In this document: positions 24,895-33,031 of the stretch, piece by piece
Position numbering within the stretch: the first letter of the stretch is position 1
Layout: each line of letters begins with the position of its first letter
Position numbers and translations under genes: made by a program
Notes under the pieces: model-generated
Told to the model about the DNA's origin: nothing
Seen by the model: the letters and a program-made list of their open reading frames with translations, nothing else
Database searches by the model: none
Origin: Syntrophobacteraceae bacterium
GTDB taxonomy: Bacteria > Desulfobacterota > Syntrophobacteria > Syntrophobacterales > Syntrophobacteraceae
Length of the DNA stretch: 41,996 nucleotides
Reading direction: 5' to 3'
NCBI GenBank assembly: GCA_003165235.1
Contig: PLSV01000401.1
Span: 1 to 41,996 of the forward strand

Positions 24895-25950
24895 ATGCCT
24901 CTATTCAAAGAAAACAGGGGAAGGCAACGTGCGTTCCTTTTGGGGTTGGCCATTGGTCTGACGGCTTCTCTGATATTGGTTTGCTTTTGTGACAGCGCAT
25001 CAGCATTTAGGGGAGGACCTGTTATTTGGCCAAGCGATGCGGCCACAAAAGACCAGGGAACCTACAGAAGCCCGGACCACTACAAGACCCCCGAAGGTGC
25101 GGTTGAAAGCTTGGTCAAGGCGCTGGGCGAAAATGACGGAAAGAAGCTGTCGGCCATTTTCGGACCCGAAGGGAAAACGCTCATCTTCTCGGGTGACGAG
25201 GTTGCTGATAGAGCCGGTCGCGAGCGTTTTCTGAAAGCATATCAGGAAAAGAACCAGATAGTAAAGGTCAGCGGGAGAAAGGCAATTCTCGAAATAGGGA
25301 ACGACGCCTGGCCTTTTCCGATCCCTATCGTAAAGAAACCCGGGGATGGCTGGTTTTTCGATATACGGCAAGGCAAGGTCGAGCTTTTGAATCGCCGGAT
25401 CGGCAAAAATGAGCTTAGCGCCATCCAGGTCTGCCTGGCATACTTTGACGCCCAGCGCGAATATGCCTCGAAGGACCGAAACGGCGACGGGGTCCTGGAA
25501 TACGCACAGAAGTTCTTGAGTGACCCCGGCACGAAAGACGGACTCTACTGGGAAACTAAAGAAGGCGAGGAGCCGAGCCCCTTGGGGCCGTTGGTCGGAG
25601 AGGCTAAGAAGGCCGGGTATAAGAAAAAATCGGGAAATGAACCTACTCCCTACTATGGCTACTTTTACAAGATCCTGAAGGCCCAGGGCAAGAGCGCTCC
25701 CCGAGGAGCATACGACTATGTTATCGACGGCAGAATGACCGGCGGGTTTGCGATGGTTGCCTATCCTGCGGGTTACGGATCATCCGGAATCAAGACTTTC
25801 ATCGTCAGCCAGGACGGCGTCGTTTACGAGAAGGACTTGGGCAAGAATACGGCGTCCATCGCACAGGAGATGAAAAAGTTCGATCCCGACAACAGTTGGC
25901 GCCAGGTGGAAAGTAAGTATATGGAGTCTGGTACAAAAGATGAGGACTAG
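24895..25950 (+). CDS. DUF2950 exported protein (copy 2)
   Basis: The 351-aa paralogue of the 17761 gene has a signal peptide (about 8-38) and the same domain motifs (RRIGKNELSAIQVCLAY, GYFYKILKAQGKSAPRGAY, GGFAMVAYPAGYGSSGI). It carries a small insertion after the signal peptide (SPDHYKTPEGAVE region). AAGGAGGATC lies 5-14 bases before the ATG. It is paired with DUF3300 as in copy 1. Function unknown; periplasmic. Confidence 0.88.
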   Translation: MPLFKENRGRQRAFLLGLAIGLTASLILVCFCDSASAFRGGPVIWPSDAATKDQGTYRSPDHYKTPEGAVESLVKALGENDGKKLSAIFGPEGKTLIFSGDEVADRAGRERFLKAYQEKNQIVKVSGRKAILEIGNDAWPFPIPIVKKPGDGWFFDIRQGKVELLNRRIGKNELSAIQVCLAYFDAQREYASKDRNGDGVLEYAQKFLSDPGTKDGLYWETKEGEEPSPLGPLVGEAKKAGYKKKSGNEPTPYYGYFYKILKAQGKSAPRGAYDYVIDGRMTGGFAMVAYPAGYGSSGIKTFIVSQDGVVYEKDLGKNTASIAQEMKKFDPDNSWRQVESKYMESGTKDED

Positions 25951-26024
25951 AACTTCCACTTGGCGGGATGCTGCCGGATGTTCAGTGCGGCATGGCGCTC
26001 AACTCTAAGGATAAAAGAGGCTTG

Positions 26025-26277
26025 TCATGGCCTGCAAACTTATTCGTATCGAAGATAACCTGATATTAGCCCGGGTCACAGGCGCCATGCGCCTGCCGAC
26101 CAGAAGACTTTGCGGAATATTGCCTGGCCTATCATTGCGGAGATGTATGAGTTCTTCTCTCCGCCGATAGGATTGTTGGCCGTTGATTGTCTGAGCCATA
26201 AAAGAATAATGGGACGAGATTATTATGGAAAAAGAGCAAAAGGAAGCGATCTCAATGGCCAATTCCGTGGGGAATAG
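26025..26277 (+). pseudogene. Decayed STAS/SpoIIAA-like small protein gene (tentative)
   Basis: ATG 26025 starts MACKLIRIEDNLILARVTGAMRL, which reads like the beginning of a small STAS/SpoIIAA-like protein. A one-base shift follows near 26090, and the sensible continuation is in another frame (ADQKTLRNIAWPIIAEMYEF) up to a TAG near 26275. The middle core of the domain is not found. The product would be truncated. Family assignment is tentative. Confidence 0.5.
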
Positions 26278-26440
26278 CTCCGGCATCGAAGTCAGCGTTA
26301 ATTGATTTGTACCAAGATTATCACGGTAGTGCCAGGGGCAACTGCAATTCGGTAAACAGTGAAGTTTGGGACTGTTGGAACTTGTGGTATGCCGATTTGG
26401 AATCTTTTAGTCCACGACTTTAAACGGAAGGATAACGAGC

Positions 26441-27874
26441 ATGTCAGACAGTTTGCTTCAACGTAGTGTGACCACGGCAGTAGCCAGAAATCTGGCTCAC
26501 ACGACGAAGACCAGGCCGATGATGACTTCGATCACCCCGCGATTGCTGCTACAGCAATTGCCGTGGGTGCAGGTTAACGGCGGCATCTATCGGGTCAACC
26601 GGACAAAAGTTGAATTGCCCAAAGCCGAACGGATAGAATTGGACATGGTTGAAGGGAGAGCTTCTTTACCGCCTCTGTCGCTCCGCAACGTGCCATACTT
26701 TGCCGAGCTGCCTGACGAGATAGTCGCCCGCATGGCCGGCAGCTTCATTACGGAAGACGTGCCTCGTGGAAACAATCTCCTAGTGGAAGGGAAAGCAGAG
26801 AGCAAGTTCTTTATCGTCGCCCAGGGAGAGGTTGAAGTTCTGTTCAAGGGGGCTAATGGGATCGATGTCAGGATTGCCCTGCTGACGGAAGGCGAATACT
26901 TCCTCGCCGATGGCGCTTCAGACGTAACTGTCCGCACTCTTACGCCCTGTAAAATGCTAAGCCTTTCGCGCAAGGATCTTGATGCGGTCTTGAATGAGGA
27001 GCCTACCTGGAATCAGCAATTCTGGAAAGCAGTCGCTGAATACCTGGAACTTCGGTCCATGGTCAACCGGCACGGGGAGAGAAATATTGATCTCATTTCG
27101 GGTTTCGCAGAGAATATGCAGATTCCGGAAACCTTCGTCGACTATTCGGAAAAGCCTCGCGAATACCCACTCGCGTCGGTCCAAACCATGGTCCGCGTGC
27201 ATACTCGCGTTTCCGACCTGTATAACGACCCCTACGACCAACTCGAAGAGCAGATCCGTCTGACCATTGAAGGAATCAAAGAGCGACAGGAATGGGAGCT
27301 TGTCAACAACAGTAAATTTGGGCTGCGGCACTCGGTGGACCCGGCGATGCGCATAACTGCCCGCTATGGAACGCCCACTCCCGATGCTCTTGACGATTTG
27401 CTCGCGCTTGTCTGGAAGAAGCCGTCCTTTTTCCTGGCTCATCCCAAGGCTATCGCCGCCTTTGGGCGCGAATGCACCTGGCGAGGGGTTCCACCGCCAA
27501 CGATTAATCTCTTCGGCATGCCCCTTATCACCTGGCGCGGCGTGCCGCTGATCCCTTGTGACAAACTGGAATTGCATAGCCAATATCAATCTCAGAAAAA
27601 GGATTTAGGGGTTGGGACGACGAGCATCCTGTTGATGCGCGTAGGTGAGGCGGAACAGGGGGTCGTAGGCCTCCACCAGGCCGGTATTCCGGATGAGATT
27701 ATGCCTAGTCTTTCCTCCCGCTTCATGGGCATTGACAGTATAGGTGTGGCTATGTATCTGTTTACGCTATATTTTTCTTGCGCGGTACTGGCCGACGATG
27801 CTCTAGGCATGCTCGAAAATGTCGAAGTCGGTTACTACCCCGAGTACGAACACCGGGAGAAGAAACGCAAGTAA
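26441..27874 (+). CDS. Family 2 encapsulin shell protein with inserted cyclic-nucleotide-binding-like domain
   Basis: The 477-aa protein is an HK97-fold shell protein of the family 2 (SrpI-like) type. Residues 1-75 form the N-terminal arm (TTAVARNLAHTTKTRP, then LLLQQLPWVQVNGGIYRVN). Residues 81-200 form a cyclic-nucleotide-binding-like domain (LRNVPYFAELPDEIVARM, FIVAQGEVEVLF, LTEGEYFL). The rest is shell (PLASVQTMVRVHTRVSDLYNDPYDQLEEQIR; later GVGTTSILLMRVGEAEQGVVGLHQAGIPDEI). The insert makes it the 2B type. In the phosphate-binding cassette the usual Arg is not present after GEYFLADGA, so nucleotide binding is doubtful. Such shells assemble into protein capsules that load an enzyme. The next gene, 27 bp on, is a cysteine desulfurase with a long N-terminal extension, the known cargo type of family 2 encapsulins. 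The pair probably forms a sulfur compartment. Confidence 0.9.
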   Translation: MSDSLLQRSVTTAVARNLAHTTKTRPMMTSITPRLLLQQLPWVQVNGGIYRVNRTKVELPKAERIELDMVEGRASLPPLSLRNVPYFAELPDEIVARMAGSFITEDVPRGNNLLVEGKAESKFFIVAQGEVEVLFKGANGIDVRIALLTEGEYFLADGASDVTVRTLTPCKMLSLSRKDLDAVLNEEPTWNQQFWKAVAEYLELRSMVNRHGERNIDLISGFAENMQIPETFVDYSEKPREYPLASVQTMVRVHTRVSDLYNDPYDQLEEQIRLTIEGIKERQEWELVNNSKFGLRHSVDPAMRITARYGTPTPDALDDLLALVWKKPSFFLAHPKAIAAFGRECTWRGVPPPTINLFGMPLITWRGVPLIPCDKLELHSQYQSQKKDLGVGTTSILLMRVGEAEQGVVGLHQAGIPDEIMPSLSSRFMGIDSIGVAMYLFTLYFSCAVLADDALGMLENVEVGYYPEYEHREKKRK

Positions 27875-27901
27875 CCTTGCCGACGATGAAAGAGAAAACT
27901 A

Positions 27902-29515
27902 ATGAATGAGATCACCCCCGAACTGATTAGCGAAATTGCGAAACGCCTCCACAAAGACATTCAGGAGTCGAACCGCATCTCGAAAACGGATAAGGAGGTA
28001 CTCGAGGATTTGCCTGCAGTCGATGAATGGCGGACTGCTCTTCCCGAGTTGCCGAACATGGCTTTTTTGCTGAAAACTGCGGAAATTAAGCCTGCCATGC
28101 CCGCCTCGCCGCTGGAGGTAAAGGACCAGGATGCCTTTGAGCCGGACCCTGCGATAAATGTGTATGACGCCGCACGTAAGTTCGTGCAAGGCCTCCGCGC
28201 GGGAGCACCCCGTCCACCCTCAGTTCGCTTCCAAAATCATGCCGACGCCGGCCGCACCCGCAAGGAGTCCGGAGAGGCCGCGATTGCGGAGGCAGGAATC
28301 CGCCCTCTGGACATCCGGGCCATCCGCAGGGATTTCCCTGCCCTAGACCAGCGGGTGCATGGCAAGCAACTTGTCTGGATGGACAATGCCGCCACAACAC
28401 AGAAACCTCGAAGTGTTATTGACGCTGTGTCCAACTTCTATGCTCACGATAATTCGAACGTAAAGCGCGGAGCCCATACGCTGGCGGATCGCGCTACCGA
28501 AGCTTATGAGCAGGCCCGCAGGAAGGTCCAGATTTTCCTGGGTGCATCTTCTCCGAAGGAGATTGTTTTTGTTCGGGGGACCACTGAGGGCATCAATCTC
28601 GTTGCCCAGTCCTACGGCAGAAAATTCCTGCAGCCGGGTGATGAAATCCTTCTTTCGGTACTCGAACATCACGCAGCTATTGTGCCCTGGCAGATGGTCG
28701 CAAAAGAAAGAGGCGCGGTTTTACGGGTCATCCCGGTGAACGACCGGGGTGAAATCATTCTCGAGGATTATCATGCACTTCTGGGACCTCGAACGAAAGT
28801 GGTCTCCCTGACTCACGCCTCGAACAGCCTGGGTACTGTGCTGCCGGTAGAGGAAATGATCCATGCCGCCAAACGCTATGGGGCTCGGGTACTGATTGAC
28901 GGCGCGCAGTCCGTCTCCCATATGCCGGTCAATGTGCAGCAGATGGGGTGTGACTTCTTCGTCTTCTCAGGGCACAAGATTTTCGCTCCCACTGGAGTGG
29001 GTGTGGTTTATGCCGGAGAAGAGCTTCTTGAGATCATGCCGCCATGGCAAGGCGGCGGCAACATGATCAAGACTGTAACCTTTGAAGAGACTACCTATAA
29101 CGAACCACCGGCAAAATTCGAAGCCGGTACTCCCGCCATTGCCGAAGCTGTCGGTCTCGGCGCCGCGCTGGACTACGTAAACCGACTGGGGTTGGCTAAT
29201 ACCGGCATATATGAACAGGAACTGCTTCAATATGCTACCGAGCAGCTTTCTCGGATCAAGGGTTTGCGGTTGATCGGAACGGCGCTGAAGAAAGTGGCGG
29301 TCATCTCGTTCGTCCTGGAGAACAGTGCGACGGAGGAAGTCGGTCGGCTGATGGATCTCGATGGTATTGCGGTGCGGGTCGGACACCATTGCGCTCAGCC
29401 ATCCCTGCGACGTTTCGGACTCACGGCAACGATACGACCGTCTTTAGCTTTCTACAACACCTTTGAAGAGGTTGACCGGTTGGCCGACGCAGTGAAACGT
29501 ATTCTGCACCGGTGA
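27902..29515 (+). CDS. SufS-type cysteine desulfurase with N-terminal cargo-type extension (encapsulin cargo)
   Basis: This 537-aa PLP enzyme removes sulfur from cysteine, giving alanine and a Cys-persulfide. The first ~135 residues are an extra, Pro/Ala- and charge-rich, probably disordered stretch that ordinary SufS (about 400 aa) lacks. The SufS body follows (WMDNAATTQKP). The PLP lysine is K359 in SGHKIFAPTG, and the persulfide Cys497 is in RVGHHCAQPSLRRFG. It sits 27 bp after the encapsulin gene, so co-expression is expected. In studied family 2 systems the N-terminal extension directs the desulfurase into the shell, and elemental sulfur can accumulate inside. The same is inferred here. 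The stop overlaps a GTG of the sulfatase remnant, probably by chance. Confidence 0.92.
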   Translation: MNEITPELISEIAKRLHKDIQESNRISKTDKEVLEDLPAVDEWRTALPELPNMAFLLKTAEIKPAMPASPLEVKDQDAFEPDPAINVYDAARKFVQGLRAGAPRPPSVRFQNHADAGRTRKESGEAAIAEAGIRPLDIRAIRRDFPALDQRVHGKQLVWMDNAATTQKPRSVIDAVSNFYAHDNSNVKRGAHTLADRATEAYEQARRKVQIFLGASSPKEIVFVRGTTEGINLVAQSYGRKFLQPGDEILLSVLEHHAAIVPWQMVAKERGAVLRVIPVNDRGEIILEDYHALLGPRTKVVSLTHASNSLGTVLPVEEMIHAAKRYGARVLIDGAQSVSHMPVNVQQMGCDFFVFSGHKIFAPTGVGVVYAGEELLEIMPPWQGGGNMIKTVTFEETTYNEPPAKFEAGTPAIAEAVGLGAALDYVNRLGLANTGIYEQELLQYATEQLSRIKGLRLIGTALKKVAVISFVLENSATEEVGRLMDLDGIAVRVGHHCAQPSLRRFGLTATIRPSLAFYNTFEEVDRLADAVKRILHR

Positions 29516-30443
29516 CCTCTTTCTTTACCGGAGAAGAACTGGTTGCGGCACTGGAGGTATTCGCCGGATTCGGGGAATATACCGACACGGAAATCGGGAG
29601 GCTGATTAAAGCTATCGAGGACATGGGGCAACTGAACAATACGCTGATCTTCTACATCGTCAGCGACAACGGGGCAAGCGCCGAGGGTGGGATGAACGGC
29701 ATGTTCAATGAGATGGCCTATTTCAACGGCGTGTCGGAAACGGTCCAGGACGTCCTGAAGCATTACGACGAGTTGGGCGGTCCGAATACCTACAGTCACT
29801 ATGCCGCGGGATGGGCTGTGGCGGGAGATACGCCCTTTTGCTGGACCAAGCAGGTCGCTTCGAACTATGGCGGGACCAGCAACGGGATGGTCATTCACTG
29901 GCCCAAGGGTTTCAAGGCGAAAGGCGAAGTGCGTTCGCAGTGGCATCACGTCATCGACATTGCACCTACAATCATGGAGGCAGCGGGACTGCCAGAGCCG
30001 AAAGTTGTTGACAGGATCATACCGACTCCTATCGAGGGTGTGAGTATGCTTTACACCCTCAGTGATGCCAAAGCCACGGGGTCGCCCATCTTGCCCAGTA
30101 GTTCGAGATCTTCGGCAACCGTGCCATATAGAGCGATGGTTGGTTCGCCGGTAGGGTCCACAAGGCGCCGTGGGAATCCAAACCACGGGTCACCCTGGAA
30201 AACGACAAATGGGAGCTTTACGACACCCAGGCAGACTTCAGTCTGGCAAACGATCTGGCCGGGAGAAACCCCGAGAAGCTCAAGGAGATGCAGAAACTGT
30301 TCCTGGAAGAGGCAGTCAAGTACAGCGTACTGCCCATAGATGCCAGCTTTCTTGAGCGCATTAACGCTTCCCTTGTCGGGCGGCCGGATCTCATGGCCGG
30401 CCGGACGTCGCTTACGGTCCAAATGCATCGAGGAGTAGCATGA
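29512..30443 (+). pseudogene. Arylsulfatase remnant (N-terminal half lost, frameshift, two amber stops)
   Basis: The readable part begins abruptly within a sulfatase C-terminal half (FAGFGEYTDTEIGRLIKAIEDMG, then LIFYIVSDNGASAEGG and NGMVIHWPKGFK). The N-terminal half with the formylglycine Cys is missing, and the fragment is joined directly to the end of the desulfurase gene. Near 30075-30095 the frame shifts. The continuation (FEIFGNRAI, SDGWFAG, WELYDTQADFSLANDL) meets TAG at 30099-30101 and 30129-30131, where related sulfatases usually have Tyr, then runs to TGA 30441-30443. A deletion with later decay explains it. The two TAGs are noted, but the frameshift argues against a functional recoding. 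Confidence 0.75.
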
Positions 30444-32812
30444 TGGCAAAGAATAGGTCCATATCGGCACTCCTTCTCTTAGCGGTCCTTGTTTGGTCAA
30501 CACAGACGACCGCCAAGGAGAAACAAAGGAGCGGATATGCCGGCTCACAGAGTTGCAAGGAGTGCCATGAGAAGTTCTACCAGCTCTGGTCTACGTCTCG
30601 TCACGGTTTGGCGATGCAGCCGTACACGGCCGGATTCGCAAAAAAGAGCCTCACGCCTCAAGCAGCCGAGGTCAAGATAGGGAAGCTATCCTACCGTGCG
30701 GACATTTCCGGCTCGACCGGCTGGGTGCGCGAGCAGGGACCCGGCGGGGAGAAGAAATACCGGATCGAGCAAGCCCTTGGCGGCAAGAACGTCTACTATT
30801 TCCTGACGCCGTTCGAAAAGGAGCGGCTGCAAACCCTTCCCGTAGCCTACGATGTCCAAAAGAAAGAGTGGTTCGACACCGCAGCGAGCGGCGTTCGCCA
30901 CTTCCCGGGAGGGCAAGCGGGGCAGCAGGTAGACTGGAAAGACCCGGCGTACACCTTCAACACCTCCTGCTACGGCTGCCATGTAAGCCAGCTCTCGACA
31001 AACTACGATCTCAAAACCGACAGGTACAATACCACCTGGGCTGAACCCGGCATCAACTGCGAGACTTGCCATGGTCCGTCGGCAGAGCACAATCGCGTCC
31101 TCCGGGAAGCCCCCAAAGGACAGAAGCCCGAAGACCTCAAGATCGTCAGTTGGAAGAACTTCACCCCCGAGCAAAAAAACGCGGCATGCTCCATCTGTCA
31201 CGCCAAGATGTCCCCGGTCACCTCCACCTTTTCTCCGGGGGACCGGTTTTTCGACCACTTCGATCTCGCGACTCTGGAGGACCCCGACTTTTACCCCGAT
31301 GGCCGTGACCTGGGGGAGAACTACACTTACACCTCGTGGAGGATGAGCCCATGTGCCAAGGCCGGGCAACTCCACTGCGTCACCTGCCACACCTCGAGCG
31401 GCCGCTACCGCTTCAAGGCCGAGGAAAAGGCCAACGACGCCTGCATGCCATGTCACGAAAATCATGTGACGAACGCTATGGCGCACACTCATCACAAGGA
31501 AGGCAGCGCCGGGAACAAGTGCGTCTCCTGCCACATGCCTATGACTTCCTTTGCCCGGATGAATCGCACCGACCACTCGATGCTGCCGCCAACCCCCTCG
31601 GCCAGCATTGACTATAAGTCCCCCAATGCCTGCAATCTCTGCCATACCGATAAGGACGCCGCCTGGGCAGTCAGTTATGTGCGCGAGTGGCGAGCGCGGG
31701 ATTATCAGGCGCCGGTGCTAAAAAGGGCAGCCCTCATCGATGGGGCCCGCAAGCGTGACTGGAAGCAACTGCCCGCAATGCTTGACTACATTACCAGCAA
31801 GGATCGCGACGAGATCTTTGCAACGTCGCTCATCCGCTTAGTCCCGTCTTCCGGGGACCCGCGAGTCGCTCCGGTACTGATCGAGGCCGTCAGGGATCCT
31901 TCGCCCCTGGTGCGCTCCGCGGCTGCCGCAGCCCTGCATATCGTCCCAACCAAAGAAGCTGTTCAAGCCCTCGTCGAGGCGACAGGGGATGACTACCGTC
32001 TGGTTCGCGTCCGGGCCGCCGCGTCTCTTGCGGGATACCAGGACCTCCCCTTGGGCGATGCCCAAAACAAAACTGTCGCAGCAGCAAACGAGGAGCACCA
32101 CGCCTCGATTCTCTCCCGCCCGGACCAGTGGGCCTCCCATTACAATCTGGGCAACTATTATATGGACCGCCGGGACTTCAAGCAGGCCGTTACCTCGTAT
32201 GACACGGCGCTTAAGCTGGAGCCGCGGGCTGTCCTGGCCATGGTCAACGAATCGATGGCTTATGCGCGCATGGGCGAGAACAAGAAAGCCGACGAATCTC
32301 TACAGAAGGCTTTAAAGGTGGCCCCCGACAATGCCGCGGCAAACTTCAACGTGGGCCTTCTGAAAGCCGAGCAAAACGACATGCAGGGGGCGGAGGCGCA
32401 TCTCAGAGCGGCTCTCAAGGCTGACCCCCAGATGGCGCAGGCGGCGTACAACCTTTGCGTGATCCTCTCCAAGGACCACTTGGATGAGGCGATCGGTTTC
32501 TGCCGGCAGGCAGCGGACCTCAGGCCCCAGGATGCGAGGTACGCCTATACCCTGGCCTTTTTTCAGCAGCAGAAAGGAGACAGCTCCGGCGCTGCCAAAG
32601 TCCTGCACGACCTCATCGGGAGGACCCCAGCCTATGCCGATGCCTACCTGCTCCTGGGTGGAATCTATGAGCAACAGGGAAATAAGGCCAAAGCCGAGGA
32701 GGTCTACAGTCAATGCCTCGCCGCCGAGGGCATTCCGGACAGCCAAAAATCCCGCATGAAGGCGCGACTGGATGCACTGCAGCCTGTCGGTAAAGGTTCG
32801 GCACAGCAGTGA
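30440..32812 (+). CDS. Octahaem c-type cytochrome with HEAT-like and TPR repeats
   Basis: The 790-aa exported protein has a signal peptide (about 1-26) and eight CxxCH haem sites (CKECH, CYGCH, CETCH, CSICH, CVTCH, CMPCH, CVSCH, CNLCH) in the first ~410 residues. A HEAT-like region follows (about 455-535: DPSPLVRSAAAAAL, YRLVRVRAAASLAGY). About five TPR units then run from 560 to 780 (WASHYNLGNYYMDRRDFKQA and similar). The cytochrome region matches multihaem proteins placed with TPRs in respiratory or electron-transfer systems of anaerobic proteobacteria. AGGAG (30431-30435) precedes ATG 30440 (a second ATG is at 30443). It starts inside the stop of the sulfatase remnant. The electron partner is unknown. 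Confidence 0.9.
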   Translation: MMAKNRSISALLLLAVLVWSTQTTAKEKQRSGYAGSQSCKECHEKFYQLWSTSRHGLAMQPYTAGFAKKSLTPQAAEVKIGKLSYRADISGSTGWVREQGPGGEKKYRIEQALGGKNVYYFLTPFEKERLQTLPVAYDVQKKEWFDTAASGVRHFPGGQAGQQVDWKDPAYTFNTSCYGCHVSQLSTNYDLKTDRYNTTWAEPGINCETCHGPSAEHNRVLREAPKGQKPEDLKIVSWKNFTPEQKNAACSICHAKMSPVTSTFSPGDRFFDHFDLATLEDPDFYPDGRDLGENYTYTSWRMSPCAKAGQLHCVTCHTSSGRYRFKAEEKANDACMPCHENHVTNAMAHTHHKEGSAGNKCVSCHMPMTSFARMNRTDHSMLPPTPSASIDYKSPNACNLCHTDKDAAWAVSYVREWRARDYQAPVLKRAALIDGARKRDWKQLPAMLDYITSKDRDEIFATSLIRLVPSSGDPRVAPVLIEAVRDPSPLVRSAAAAALHIVPTKEAVQALVEATGDDYRLVRVRAAASLAGYQDLPLGDAQNKTVAAANEEHHASILSRPDQWASHYNLGNYYMDRRDFKQAVTSYDTALKLEPRAVLAMVNESMAYARMGENKKADESLQKALKVAPDNAAANFNVGLLKAEQNDMQGAEAHLRAALKADPQMAQAAYNLCVILSKDHLDEAIGFCRQAADLRPQDARYAYTLAFFQQQKGDSSGAAKVLHDLIGRTPAYADAYLLLGGIYEQQGNKAKAEEVYSQCLAAEGIPDSQKSRMKARLDALQPVGKGSAQQ

Positions 32813-33031
32813 GATGAGGCGATGGACATCATGAAACGGCCAATTGCAGGGAATGCCCTTTAGACTTTGGGTCGTAGGTGCTGGAAAGCGAAGAACAGAC
32901 CGCTAAATCGGGTAGAGAAAGGAGACGAGAGAAAGGCAGGCAAGAGGAAATAAGGCCTCAATGTGCTGATGGTGTGAGGAGAATCAATCCTTGGGTCTTT
33001 TGGAGTTAGCAACCTCAAAAAGGAGTAGAAA

